Both the position numbers and the translations under genes were made by a program. Below are positions 42,222 to 52,134 of a DNA stretch of 64,000 bases, piece after piece. Numbering within the stretch: the stretch's first letter is position 1; each line of letters opens with the position of its first letter. The notes beneath the pieces are model-generated. The model was not told the origin of the DNA, did no database searches, and saw nothing but the letters and a program-made list of their open reading frames with translations. Origin of the DNA: Gemmatimonadaceae bacterium (lineage in GTDB: Bacteria; Gemmatimonadota; Gemmatimonadetes; Gemmatimonadales; Gemmatimonadaceae); contig DATLUQ010000011.1 of NCBI GenBank assembly GCA_035533015.1, forward strand, positions 1-64,000. Reading direction: 5' to 3'.

Positions 42222-45200
42222 CCCGGGCCACGGCGGCGGCGATCGCGCTGGCGCTGTGGGCCGCGCCCGCCCGAACGCTGCAGGCCCAGGACTACTTTGG
42301 CCAGAATCAGGTGCACTACACGCACTTCGACTGGCACCTGCTCGAGACCGACCACTTTCTCATTTACTACTATCCGGCCGAGCGCACGGCCACGATGGAC
42401 GCCGCCCGCATGGCCGAGCGGGATTACGCCCGCCTGTCGCGCATTCTCGACCACAAGTTCATCGAGAAGAAGCCGATCGTCCTGTTCGCGTCGCGCACCG
42501 ACTTCGCGCAGAACAACGTGACCGGCGACCTGGGCGAAGCGACGGGCGGCGTGACCGAAGCCCTGCGCCACCGCATGCTGCTCAACTTCACCGGCGATTA
42601 CGGCAGCTTCGAGCACGTGCTCACGCACGAGATGGTGCACGCCTTCCAGTACGACGTATTCGCGCGCGGGCACGCCGGCAACGGGCTGCAGGCGCTGGCG
42701 CGGGTCAATCCGCCGCTGTGGTACGCCGAAGGCATGGCGGAGTACCTGTCGCTGGGCCCCTCCACGCCGCTCACCGATGCCTGGATGCGCGATGCCGCGC
42801 TCAACGGCACGATCCCGACGATTCAGGAGATGACCGACGACCCCGACAAGTACTTCCCGTACCGCTACGGCCACTCGCTGTGGGCGTACATCGGGCAGCG
42901 TTGGGGCGACGACGCCATCGGCCAGATCCTGCGCGCCACCCCCAGCCTGGGCGTGGCCAAGGCCATCACGCGCGAGACCGGACTGTCGCTGGACGACCTG
43001 GGCGAGGAGTGGAAGGAGTACCTGCAGCGCCGCTACCTGCCGGCCATCGCCACTCTGCAGCGCATTCGCGACGTGGCGAAGCCGCTGCTCAATCCCAAGC
43101 GGAGCGGCGGCGACATCTTCCTCGCCCCCACCCTCTCCCCCGACGGCAAGACCGTGGCGTTCCTCGCCAACGGGAGCCGCCTCCGCGGGCAGGTGTTCAT
43201 CGACCTGTGGCTGGCCAACGCGCAGACCGGCAAACGCATCGAGCGACTGGTGCAGAGCACCAGGAATCCGAACTACGAAGAGTTGCGCGTGCTGTATTCG
43301 CAGAGTGCGTTCTCGCCCGACGGTCGCAAGCTCGCGTTCGCCGCGCAGTACGCCGGACGCGACGTGCTGTACGTGCTCGACGTGGCCACCCGCAAGGCGA
43401 TCGCGCGATTCGACCAGCTGCCGTTCGAGAGCGTCACCAATCCCACCTGGTCGCCCGACGGCAAACGCATCGCCTTCAGCGGCGACCACGGCGGCATCAC
43501 CGACCTCTGCGTGGTGAACGCCGACGGCACGGACCTGCAGCGCCTGACGATGGACAAGTACGCCGAACTGCAGCCCGCCTGGTCGCCCGACGGCACGACC
43601 ATCGCGTTCGTCACCGACCGCGGGCCCGACGCCAGCTTCGCGCTCCTGCGCTTTCCCAAGTGGCGCATCGCGCTGTACCACCTGGCGTCGGGCTCGATCA
43701 CACTCCTCCCCGACCAGGCCGGCCTCAACCTGAATCCGCAGTGGTCGCCCAACGGGCAATCGCTGGCCTACATCTCGGACCGCGCGGGCACGGCCAACAT
43801 CTTCCTGTACGACTTCGACACCGGCCAGCACTACCAGCTCACCAACCTCGTGGGCCCGGTGTCCGGCGTCACCGAGTACAGCCCCGCCATCTCATGGGCG
43901 CGCAATGCCGACCGCCTCGCCCTGACCTACTACGAGAACGGCAAGTACACCGTGTGGACCGTCGACCACCCCGATTCGCTGGCCCGCACGCCCTACCACC
44001 AGCCGGCGGTCGTGGCCCAGGTGCCCACTCCGCCACCCGCGCGCCGCGACTCGACGTCGCTGCGCCAACACCCCGATTCGGCCGTGATCACGGTGGCCGG
44101 GATGCTCGACAGCATGAGTCTTGGCCTACCCGACACCACCCGGTTCCGCGACGAGCCGGCCGGCATGAGCTTCCTGCCCGAGTACGTGGCCCGCCCGAGT
44201 ATCGGCTATGCCCCCGACAACTACGGCCGCAACCTGTTCGGCGGCGCGACGATGGTGCTGGGCGACATGCTCGACGACCATCGCGTGGCCCTCTCCCTGG
44301 CGATCAACGGCCGGCTGAGCGAGGCCCGCGTGTACGCCGCGTTCAGCGATCTCGCACACCGGTGGCAGTACACGGCCGGGGTCGCCCAATCGCCCTTCTA
44401 CTTTCTCACCGGCGATTCCGTGGAGTCCGCCACCGGGCGCGCCCAAGGTATCGAGCACCAGGAGATCACCACCTACGTGGCGCGCCAGGTGTACGGACTC
44501 ACCTCCTATCCGTTCAACCGCTTCGCGCGCGTCGAGCTGGGGGGCGGGTTCAACAACATCGACCGCGAGCGGTGGTTCATCAGCCGGTCGCTGACCAACG
44601 GCATTTCCGTATCGCCGTTCACCTTCGACAGCACGCGCCGCGACCCCACCCTCAACTACCTCGACGCCCAAGCCGCGTACGTATTCGACAACTCGCTGTA
44701 TACTCCCACCGGCCCGATCGCCGGGCAGCGGTACCGCCTGCAGGTCACCCCCGTGTTCGGCGCCTATCAGTGGATGGAGTATCTTGCCGACTACCGTCGC
44801 TACGATCCCATCATCTTCGACTATCTCACGCTCGCCACGCGCCTCTACGCCGACGTAGCCGTGGGACGCGACGAGACGGCGTTTCCCAAGTACATCGCCC
44901 GCCCAGATTTCGTGCGCGGGTACGACCGCAACAATCAGTTCAGCGCCGACTGCCCGGTGGTCGGCGCCAACCAGTCCAATTGCAGCGCACTCCAGTTGCT
45001 GGGCAGCCGCGTGCTCGTGGGCAACGTGGAACTGCGGTTCCCGCTCATCAAGAAGCTCCAGTTGGGCGGGCTTCCGTTCACGTTCCCGGACGTGAACGGC
45101 GCCCTGTTCTACGACGAGGGACTGGCCTGGTCGGGTGGCCAGACGGTGTACGGATCGCGCCCGGACAACTATGATCTCACACACCAACGATATCCGCTGC

Positions 45201-45328
45201 GCAGCTATGGGGTGGGCCTCCGATTGAACCTGTTCGATTACGCGCTCATCAGCTGGGACTATTCCATTCCGCTCGATCAACCCGGGCGGCACGGATTCTG
45301 GACCTGGTCGCTATGGCCGAGCTTCTGA
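42218..45328 (+). CDS. Gluzincin protease-beta-propeller-outer-membrane-barrel fusion (1036 aa)
   Basis: A signal peptide (residues 1-23, ending LQAQ) is followed by a metalloprotease-like domain. Its zinc motif HEMVH is at 137-141, with WYAEGMAEYLS giving a downstream Glu (171 or 175), the M1/peptidase-MA gluzincin pattern. PD40/TolB-type propeller blades follow (about 300-590; repeated SPDGKxIAF and WSPDG motifs, including LSPDGKTVAFL and WSPDGKRIAFSGD). The C-terminal 330 residues look like an Omp85/BamA-type barrel: FVRGYDRN, then LLGSRVLVGNVELRFPL and a terminal Phe. It should be outer-membrane anchored. GTG 42218 overlaps rsfS. Confidence 0.85.
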   Translation: MTRATAAAIALALWAAPARTLQAQDYFGQNQVHYTHFDWHLLETDHFLIYYYPAERTATMDAARMAERDYARLSRILDHKFIEKKPIVLFASRTDFAQNNVTGDLGEATGGVTEALRHRMLLNFTGDYGSFEHVLTHEMVHAFQYDVFARGHAGNGLQALARVNPPLWYAEGMAEYLSLGPSTPLTDAWMRDAALNGTIPTIQEMTDDPDKYFPYRYGHSLWAYIGQRWGDDAIGQILRATPSLGVAKAITRETGLSLDDLGEEWKEYLQRRYLPAIATLQRIRDVAKPLLNPKRSGGDIFLAPTLSPDGKTVAFLANGSRLRGQVFIDLWLANAQTGKRIERLVQSTRNPNYEELRVLYSQSAFSPDGRKLAFAAQYAGRDVLYVLDVATRKAIARFDQLPFESVTNPTWSPDGKRIAFSGDHGGITDLCVVNADGTDLQRLTMDKYAELQPAWSPDGTTIAFVTDRGPDASFALLRFPKWRIALYHLASGSITLLPDQAGLNLNPQWSPNGQSLAYISDRAGTANIFLYDFDTGQHYQLTNLVGPVSGVTEYSPAISWARNADRLALTYYENGKYTVWTVDHPDSLARTPYHQPAVVAQVPTPPPARRDSTSLRQHPDSAVITVAGMLDSMSLGLPDTTRFRDEPAGMSFLPEYVARPSIGYAPDNYGRNLFGGATMVLGDMLDDHRVALSLAINGRLSEARVYAAFSDLAHRWQYTAGVAQSPFYFLTGDSVESATGRAQGIEHQEITTYVARQVYGLTSYPFNRFARVELGGGFNNIDRERWFISRSLTNGISVSPFTFDSTRRDPTLNYLDAQAAYVFDNSLYTPTGPIAGQRYRLQVTPVFGAYQWMEYLADYRRYDPIIFDYLTLATRLYADVAVGRDETAFPKYIARPDFVRGYDRNNQFSADCPVVGANQSNCSALQLLGSRVLVGNVELRFPLIKKLQLGGLPFTFPDVNGALFYDEGLAWSGGQTVYGSRPDNYDLTHQRYPLRSYGVGLRLNLFDYALISWDYSIPLDQPGRHGFWTWSLWPSF

Positions 45329-46821
45329 TGCGGCGCACCCTGCTCGCGGCGGCCGCCGTGATCGCCGCATGCGGTGGTGAGCCCAAGGGACTCGTGCCCG
45401 TGAGCGGCGCCGGCAATGGCTCACAGAGCGGCCCTGACGCCCTCGTGCTGCGCGTGCCGCGCACCGGCGGCAAGCCGCGCGTCTTCGCATACTCGCACCT
45501 CGACTCGGTGGTGTGGAGCGGGTCGAACGCCGCGGCCGTGGATCGCGTGCTCGGCTTCGACGAGGACGCCGGCGCGGTCGTGTTCGCCGACGACCGGGAG
45601 CGCGCCATGCGCATTGACTTCCGGCTGGGGCAGACCGACCAAGTGTCCGTCATGCCCCTGCTCGGCGCCAACTCCGCCGACGGCTCGGCGCTCTACGGCA
45701 TGGACGCCATGGGGTCCGTCGTCCGCCTCACCCAATCCGCCAATTGGACGTTCAAGCCGCCGCGGTCGGCGCGCGCCGTGTTTCCGCAGCGCGACGGGAC
45801 GCTGCTCGTCGTGGGTGGACGCGGCCCGCAGACTACGGTGTGGAAGCTCTTTCCACCGGAGCCGAAGATCCTCGACTCGGCCAGCTTTCCCGCCACCTGG
45901 CGGCCGCTGCCGGAGCAGGTGGGCGACCGCCTCTACCTGATCGTGGACTCCGGGCTCGTGAGCCTCGCCACGCGCACCCTGGACTGGACCCCGCCGGTAC
46001 ACTTCCGCTCGCCCATCGTCGCCGCCGTATCGTCACCCAGCGGCGACCGGGTGTTCGTGGCCAACGAAGGGAGCCACCAGGTGAGCGTGGTGGACCGGTA
46101 CCGCAACCGGGTCACCGACCACATCGACCTGCCCGGCCAGCCATCGGACCTGCGCGTCGATCCGCTGGGGCGCTACGTCCTGGCCCGCACCGCCAATGGC
46201 GATTCGGCGTGGGTCGTGGCGATCGGCACCGGGCGCACGATCGGCACGGTGGCCACTGCCTGGCGGCGGGACCTGCCCTTCGTGGGACCCGACGGGGCGA
46301 TCGCCCTGGCGCAGAATGGCGACGTGACGTTCGTGGACGGTGAGACGCTGCGACCAGCGCGGACCGTGGCTGGCGGCGCGAGCGACTTCTGGTTCGCATT
46401 CCACTGGAACGGCTTCCGTCCGCGCGCCTCGTCGCTCGACCAGCCGGTGAGCTTCAACCTCGCGTCGGCCGACAGCGTGCGCACGGCCATCGACGCTGCG
46501 GCAGCCGACTCCGCCGCCCGGGCGGCGCAGGCCGCCGACAGTGCGGCACGCCGCGCCGGGCGGGCCCTGGCCGCCGATTCCGAAGCCCGGGGCCCCGTGG
46601 GGTATGTCGTGTCCTTCGCGGCGCTGCTGTCGGAGAGTCACGCCGGGGACCTCGCGTCGCAGATCGAAGTCGAGGGCCAGAAGGCCCGCGTCCTCGTTAC
46701 GGTTCGAGACGGGACGCCGATCTACCGCGTGGTCCTCGGCCCGTTCCCCACCCGCGACGAGGCCGAGCGCGTGGGGCGGGCGTCGCAACACTCCTATTGG
46801 GTCTACGAGGCCACACCATGA
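45328..46821 (+). CDS. Lipoprotein with beta-propeller and C-terminal SPOR-like domain (497 aa)
   Basis: I use ATG 45328, sharing one base with the upstream stop (TGATG). It yields RRTLLAAAAVIAAC with a lipobox Cys. ATG 45313 is an in-frame alternative. The central part (about residues 30-360) has propeller-like repeats reminiscent of YncE/40-residue blades, for example VFVANEGSHQVSVVDRYRNR and DLRVDPLGRYVLARTANGD. An Ala-rich coil (about 380-420) leads to a SPOR-like domain (about 425-495; YVVSFAALLSESHAGDLASQ, YRVVLGPFPTRDEAERVGR). SPOR domains bind denuded peptidoglycan at septa. The assignment of both parts is by eye. Confidence 0.78.
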   Translation: MRRTLLAAAAVIAACGGEPKGLVPVSGAGNGSQSGPDALVLRVPRTGGKPRVFAYSHLDSVVWSGSNAAAVDRVLGFDEDAGAVVFADDRERAMRIDFRLGQTDQVSVMPLLGANSADGSALYGMDAMGSVVRLTQSANWTFKPPRSARAVFPQRDGTLLVVGGRGPQTTVWKLFPPEPKILDSASFPATWRPLPEQVGDRLYLIVDSGLVSLATRTLDWTPPVHFRSPIVAAVSSPSGDRVFVANEGSHQVSVVDRYRNRVTDHIDLPGQPSDLRVDPLGRYVLARTANGDSAWVVAIGTGRTIGTVATAWRRDLPFVGPDGAIALAQNGDVTFVDGETLRPARTVAGGASDFWFAFHWNGFRPRASSLDQPVSFNLASADSVRTAIDAAAADSAARAAQAADSAARRAGRALAADSEARGPVGYVVSFAALLSESHAGDLASQIEVEGQKARVLVTVRDGTPIYRVVLGPFPTRDEAERVGRASQHSYWVYEATP

Positions 46822-47537
46822 TGACCCCCGCCGTTCATACGCTGCCCCCTCGCGTTCGTCGCGTGGCGCCGGGCCTGCTCGGCGTCGCCCTGTTCGCCTG
46901 TTGCATCGCCCTGGCCGGCTGGCTCATGGAGCGGCCGCTGGTGCGGGGACACGGGCCCTACTATCAGCGCGCTCGCACCGGGCAACGGCAGACGGCGGGA
47001 GCAGCCGCCCTGGCGTTGGGGCTCGCGGCCGCGGCCATGCCCGGCGTGACGGGCGATTCGGCGACGGCCGCCGGCTATGCCGTGCATCTGGCGGATGCGA
47101 ATACGGCAGCCGGTGCTATCTTATTGCTGCGTCAAATGGGGGCGGACCTGCCGGCAGGCACGTACGTCGCCATCCCACACGTTGTGGCCGGCGAGTATCA
47201 GGTGCTGGCTGGGGCCTACCGGGACTCCGTGGAAGCCGCGGGACTGCTCGATGACCTGCGCTCCCACGGCCAACTCAGTGAATCGGGCGGAACGGTGGTG
47301 CATGTTCCCCTGGCCTATATGATCGAGCGGGACGTTGCGGCCGGCTCCGCGGCGGCCCGCATGGCGGTGTATACCGCGCGCGGAGTGCCGGTGTACGCGC
47401 TGCGTCAGGCCGACGGCCGGGCGCGGCTCTACGCCGGCGCGTTTGCTTCGGCGTCGGACACGACGCTGCTGGCGGCCGCGCTGCGCCGGGCCGGCGTGCA
47501 CGCCACGCTCGCCTACCGAACGGGGAGACCATTCTAG
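46818..47537 (+). CDS. Membrane-anchored protein with two SPOR-like halves (239 aa)
   Basis: One N-terminal membrane segment (about residues 18-40; GLLGVALFACCIALAGWLM) is followed by two periplasmic alpha/beta halves. The first is YAVHLADANTAAGAILLLRQ, then YQVLAGAYRDSVEAAGLLDDL. The second is MAVYTARGVPVYALRQADGR with RLYAGAFASASDTTLLAAALRRAG. The L-A-G-A-(Y/F) element matches the SPOR beta-strand. It overlaps the previous gene (ATGA) and shares one base with the smc start, so it is tightly coupled to smc. A role in septal or cell-wall processes is inferred. Confidence 0.72.
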   Translation: MMTPAVHTLPPRVRRVAPGLLGVALFACCIALAGWLMERPLVRGHGPYYQRARTGQRQTAGAAALALGLAAAAMPGVTGDSATAAGYAVHLADANTAAGAILLLRQMGADLPAGTYVAIPHVVAGEYQVLAGAYRDSVEAAGLLDDLRSHGQLSESGGTVVHVPLAYMIERDVAAGSAAARMAVYTARGVPVYALRQADGRARLYAGAFASASDTTLLAAALRRAGVHATLAYRTGRPF

Positions 47538-50500
47538 TGCGGCTGACCAGACTCGAGTTGCACGGCTTCAAGTCGTTCGCCGATTCCACGACGCTCACCT
47601 TCGACCAGGGCGTGACCGCCATCGTCGGGCCGAACGGGTGCGGCAAGTCCAACGTATCGGACGCCGTCCGCTGGGTGCTGGGCGAGCAGCGGGCGCGCCT
47701 GTTGCGCGGCGCCAAGATGGAAGAGGTGATCTTCCAGGGGTCATCGGCGCGCCGGGCGGTGAACGTGGCCGAGGTGTCGCTGCACTTCGACAACCAGGAC
47801 GGCGGGCTGCCGGTCGCCTTCCGCGAGGTGGTGATCACACGCCGGCTGTCGCGGTCGGGCGAGAGCGACTACCTGCTCAATGGCGCGCCGTGCCGCCTGC
47901 GCGACATCCACGACCTGTTGCGCGGGACGGGGCTGGGAGCCGACACGGGCGTGGTGATCGAAAGCAAGATGATCGACGCCCTGCTCTCCGACCGGCCCGA
48001 CGACCGCCGCGAGCTGTTCGAGGAAGCGGCCGGCGTGGGCCTGTACCGCGACCGCCGGCGCACCACGGAGCGCCGGCTGGAGGAGACGACCGTCGACCTG
48101 CAGCGGCTCGACGACCTGATCGCCGAGGTCACCACGCAGGTGCGGTCGCTGGCCCGCCAGCGCCGCCGGGCGGAGCGCCACAGCGAGTTGAGCGCGCGGC
48201 GGTACACCGTGGAGATCGCCCTCGTCGCCCGCGAGATGGAGGCCTGGCGCGAGGAGCTGGCCGTTCTCGAGGGGCGCGTACAGGAACTGCGCGCCGAGCT
48301 CCCCGTTGCTGAAACTCGTATAGCCGCCGCCGAGCAGGCGCGCGACGCCGCCCACGGCGCGCGTGCGGGCGCCGAGGCCCAACGCGGCGAGTTGGCGCGC
48401 CTGGTGTCTGAACTGCGGGAACGGACCCAGCAGTTGCGCGGCGAGCTCGCCGTGGCCGAGGAACGGCGGCGCAACACGCAGATGCGCCGCGAGCGCGCCG
48501 AGACCGAGGCCTCCCACGGTCACACCGCCCGCGCCCGCCTACTCGAAGATCGCGACCGCGCCCTGGCCGAGCGGCAGGAGTTGGAGGCGACCCTCCACGC
48601 GCTCGAAGCCGAGTTGGCCGATCGCCAGCGCCGGGAGGACGCCAGCCGCGAGACCGTGGCCGCCGCCCGCGCCGCTACCGAGCGGGCCGACGCCGCGCTG
48701 CGCGACGTCCAGGACGGCGCTCGCCGCATCGAACTGGACCGCGAGCGCGCCCAGCGCGAACTGGCCGACGCCACCACGCAGGTGAGCGCGCTCGAACTCG
48801 AACGCGCCGCGCTCGCCGATGCGCTCGCCGGCGTGATGGGCGAGCAGGACGCCACCGCCGTGGAACGCGATGCCGCCCAGGCCCGCGCCAGCGCCGGCGA
48901 AACCGAGCTGCACGCCGCTCGCGACGCCGAGCGCACCGCCCGCGAACGCGACGCCGATGCCCGTGCCGCCCTGACCCGGGTCGAGCAGTCGGTGACCCAA
49001 CTCGAGGGCAAAGTGCATGCCCTCGAAGGCCTGGAGCGCGAACGCGTGGGCCTCGCCCCCGCCGCCGCTCGTCTGCTCAAGGAGCGCGAGCGCTTCGGGA
49101 ACGGGGCCGTGCTTGGCCCGCTGAGTGATTTCGTCTCGGCCGATCAGGCGTCCGCCGTGCTCGTCGAGCGCTTCCTCGGGGCCACCGTCCACGCGGTGCT
49201 GGTGCGCGACCGCAAGGTGGCCGAGGCCGTACGCGAGTGGCACCTGCAGGCCAACCCCGGCCCGCTCCTCTTGTTGCCGGCGGATGCGGCCCCGAAGGCG
49301 CCCACCAGTCTGCCCCCGGCTACCGCGCTTCGCGAGGCGTCCGCCGATCTGCAACCGGCCAGCGCGCTCGCCACGGTGGTCCAGGCCGCCGCCCCCGCGC
49401 AGGCCTGGGTGCGGGCGCTGCTCGGCGAGGTATTCGCTGAATCCGACGGCACGGCCTTCGTCGACGGGCGCGGCGCGGTGTGGCTGCCCGGCACGGGCGG
49501 CGGTCCCGGACCTCTGCGCCGGCGCGCCGAGCTGTTTGCCCTGCGCACCGGACTGACCGCCGCTCAGGCATGGCGTGGAGCGGCGCTGGCCACCCTGGAA
49601 TCGGCCAGCGCCGCGCTCGCCCAGACCGAGCAGCGACTCACCGAGGCGGCGCGCGAGGCGTCGGTGGCGCACGATGCCGGCGACCGCGCGAGTGCTCGCC
49701 ATGCCGAGGCCGCGCGTGCCGTGCAGCGCGCCGAGCGCGACGTCCAGGACGCGTCCGAACTGGCCCGCCGTCTCGGCGACCGATGTGGGGAGCTGCGCAC
49801 GACCATCCTGGCCTTCGACGACCAGGGCCGGGCGCTGAGCGCCGCCATCGCGGAGCGGGAGATCGAGATCGCGAACGCGCGCGCCGCCCAGGCCCGCGCC
49901 GAGGCCGAACAGGAGCGCGCGCGTGAACAGCGCGCCGCGTGGCAGGTGGAACAGGCGCAGGCGCAGGCCCGCGCCCAGGTGGCTGCCGACCGCGAGCGCC
50001 GGATGAGCGAGGAACTGAACGCCGCGTCCGAGCGGCTGGAATCGCTGAGCGCCGAGTTGGGCGGCCTGTCCGACAGCGATGCCTCGCTGGCCGAGCAGAC
50101 GCTGGCCTGGCAGACCGACCTCGAGGCTCGGCAGGCCGCTCTCGCCGACGGCGAGGAGCGCCTGTTCGCCGCCGAGCGCGCCGTGGGGAATACCGACACC
50201 GCGCTCACCGAGGCCGAACACGCGCTGGACCACGCGCGCCACGAAGGGCGCACCACGGCCGACGAACTCCACCAGGCGGAACTGCGGTTCACCGAGCTGT
50301 CGGGCCGCCGCACCGCCATTCGCGAGCGGCTCGAGACCGAGTGGCGCAAGCCGCTCGATCAGATGATCGCCGCCGCCGAGCCGCTGGACCTCGACGACGA
50401 GGCGCTCCGCACCGAGACCGAGGACCTGCGCCAGCAGCTCGAGCAACTGGGGGCCGTGAATGTCCTGGCCGTCGAGGAGCACGACGAGACGGCCAAGCGC

Positions 50501-51100
50501 CTGGAGTTCCTGACCGCGCAGCGCACGGACCTGACCGATGCGCGGAACGCGCTGCAACAGGCCATCAAGGAGATCGACACCACCGCCCGAGAGCTGTTCC
50601 TGCAGACGTTCGCGCAGGTGCGGGAGAACTTCCGTCAGATCTTCATGACGCTGTTCGGCGGCGGCGAGTGCGACCTGCGGCTGGAGACCCCCGAAACGCC
50701 GCTCGACTGCGACATCGAGATCCATGCCTCGCCGCGCGGCAAGCGCACGCAGCGCATCAACCTGTTGTCCAGCGGCGAGCGGGCCCTGGTCGCGCTGTCG
50801 CTGCTGTTCGGCATCTTCCTCACCAAACCCAGTCCCTTCTGCCTGTTGGACGAGGTGGACGCACCGCTCGACGACGCCAACATCGGCCGGTTCGTGCGCA
50901 TGCTCACCGAGTTCAAGAAGAAGACGCAGTTCATCGTCATCACCCACAACCCGCGGACGACCACCGAAGCCGCCGACGCGGTGTACGGCGTCACGATGCA
51001 GGAACCGGGCGTGTCGTCGCTGGTCAGCGTGCGCATGAAGGGCGCCTCGGTGGACGAGTCGCCGGCCGACGAGCCCGCGGAGACCGCCGCCACGGCATGA
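47537..51100 (+). CDS. smc: Chromosome segregation protein SMC
   Basis: ATPase of bacterial condensin. 1187 aa, the usual length. Walker A is in TAIVGPNGCGKSNVSDAVRW (about residues 29-48). Long Arg/Ala/Glu-rich coiled coils (about 160-500 and 660-1010) flank the hinge (about 510-650; GPLSDFVSADQASAVLVERF). The ABC signature is in NLLSSGERALVALSLLFGIF, and Walker B is FCLLDEVDAPLDD. GTG 47537 overlaps the preceding stop. The neighbours are not scpA/scpB; instead SPOR-like proteins precede it. Confidence 0.97.
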   Translation: MRLTRLELHGFKSFADSTTLTFDQGVTAIVGPNGCGKSNVSDAVRWVLGEQRARLLRGAKMEEVIFQGSSARRAVNVAEVSLHFDNQDGGLPVAFREVVITRRLSRSGESDYLLNGAPCRLRDIHDLLRGTGLGADTGVVIESKMIDALLSDRPDDRRELFEEAAGVGLYRDRRRTTERRLEETTVDLQRLDDLIAEVTTQVRSLARQRRRAERHSELSARRYTVEIALVAREMEAWREELAVLEGRVQELRAELPVAETRIAAAEQARDAAHGARAGAEAQRGELARLVSELRERTQQLRGELAVAEERRRNTQMRRERAETEASHGHTARARLLEDRDRALAERQELEATLHALEAELADRQRREDASRETVAAARAATERADAALRDVQDGARRIELDRERAQRELADATTQVSALELERAALADALAGVMGEQDATAVERDAAQARASAGETELHAARDAERTARERDADARAALTRVEQSVTQLEGKVHALEGLERERVGLAPAAARLLKERERFGNGAVLGPLSDFVSADQASAVLVERFLGATVHAVLVRDRKVAEAVREWHLQANPGPLLLLPADAAPKAPTSLPPATALREASADLQPASALATVVQAAAPAQAWVRALLGEVFAESDGTAFVDGRGAVWLPGTGGGPGPLRRRAELFALRTGLTAAQAWRGAALATLESASAALAQTEQRLTEAAREASVAHDAGDRASARHAEAARAVQRAERDVQDASELARRLGDRCGELRTTILAFDDQGRALSAAIAEREIEIANARAAQARAEAEQERAREQRAAWQVEQAQAQARAQVAADRERRMSEELNAASERLESLSAELGGLSDSDASLAEQTLAWQTDLEARQAALADGEERLFAAERAVGNTDTALTEAEHALDHARHEGRTTADELHQAELRFTELSGRRTAIRERLETEWRKPLDQMIAAAEPLDLDDEALRTETEDLRQQLEQLGAVNVLAVEEHDETAKRLEFLTAQRTDLTDARNALQQAIKEIDTTARELFLQTFAQVRENFRQIFMTLFGGGECDLRLETPETPLDCDIEIHASPRGKRTQRINLLSSGERALVALSLLFGIFLTKPSPFCLLDEVDAPLDDANIGRFVRMLTEFKKKTQFIVITHNPRTTTEAADAVYGVTMQEPGVSSLVSVRMKGASVDESPADEPAETAATA

Positions 51101-52134
51101 CGCGCGCCGCCGCGGTGCGGGCGGCCCTCGCCGCCGCCCTGGTCGCGATCGCGGGTGGGACCGCGCGCGGCCAACTCGCCACGCTTCCCATCCCCGGCGG
51201 CGATAGCATCGCGGCCGCTCCGTACCTCGCCGCGCACACCGTGGGCGTGACCGATTCGATGCGCCCGGTCACCCTGCAGCTCGACATCGCCAACACCCCG
51301 GACTTTGCCAACCCCGTATACTCGGCGGCGCGCCAGGGCGACACGGCGACGTTCTTCCTCATGCATCCGCTCAAGGCCAACTCGACCGTGTACTTTCGCC
51401 TGCGCGGCATCACGGCCAGCGGGCGCACCTTCTCGGAAGAGGTGAGCGCGCCGAAGTTCGTCGGCTCCTGGCTCACGCTGCTCTCGCCCAACGGCTTCAA
51501 CAACGTTTCGGTGTCGACCCTGCGCCCCACCTTCGTGTGGCACTCCATCGGCGTCACCGCGCCGCCAGGGCCCTGGCGCTACGCGCTCAGCGTGGTGAAC
51601 GCCAAGACCAACGTCGTCGAGTTCCTCGCCCAGTTTCTGGGCGACACGACCTACACGCTGCCCGCCGACCTCCTCCAGTCGCAGACGTCGTACACCTGGA
51701 ACGTCGTGGCCCAGCTCGTCAACGGTTCGCCCCTCGACACCGCTATCGCCGAGAGCAACGCCACGTTCGTCATCCTCGGAACCGCCCGCACGACCCTGCT
51801 CTATCAGAATTTTCCGAACCCCTTCCCGTCGCCGGCGTCGGCCGTCACGTGTATCTGGTTCGACCTCGCCGCGTCGGACTTCGTCCACCTCGGCATCTAT
51901 GACCTGCGCGGCAACGCGGTGAAGACCATCGTGCCGGGCCCCGACCAGGGCGGCTCGATGGCCGCCGGCGAATACGGCCGCAACACCGACCAGGGAGAGT
52001 CGGGATGCGATCCCCGCTTCCAGTGGGACGGCACCGATGCCGCCGGCCGCGTCGTGCCACCGGGGATCTACTTCGTGCGCCTGCGCGCCAACGGCAAGGA
52101 TCTGCTCAAGAAGATCGTCTTTCTCGGGAAATGA
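51097..52134 (+). CDS. Exported protein with C-terminal FlgD/T9SS-like Ig domain (345 aa)
   Basis: ATG 51097 overlaps the smc stop (ATGA). A signal peptide (residues 1-25) precedes fibronectin-like beta regions (about 60-240). The last about 90 residues match the FlgD-like/Por-secretion Ig fold. The pattern is [15 protein letters not shown], then [20 protein letters not shown], then [22 protein letters not shown] and a short Lys-rich end. Such domains act as sorting or attachment modules in many non-proteobacterial phyla. Whether this organism has a type IX system is not shown here. Confidence 0.82.
   Translation: MTRAAAVRAALAAALVAIAGGTARGQLATLPIPGGDSIAAAPYLAAHTVGVTDSMRPVTLQLDIANTPDFANPVYSAARQGDTATFFLMHPLKANSTVYFRLRGITASGRTFSEEVSAPKFVGSWLTLLSPNGFNNVSVSTLRPTFVWHSIGVTAPPGPWRYALSVVNAKTNVVEFLAQFLGDTTYTLPADLLQSQTSYTWNVVAQLVNGSPLDTAIAESNATFVILGTARTTLLYQNFPNPFPSPASAVTCIWFDLAASDFVHLGIYDLRGNAVKTIVPGPDQGGSMAAGEYGRNTDQGESGCDPRFQWDGTDAAGRVVPPGIYFVRLRANGKDLLKKIVFLGK

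Noticed and set aside
48539-50947. Minus-strand open frame of 802 codons
   Set aside because: Lies wholly over smc. It is the mirror of the coiled-coil repeat composition, not a gene.
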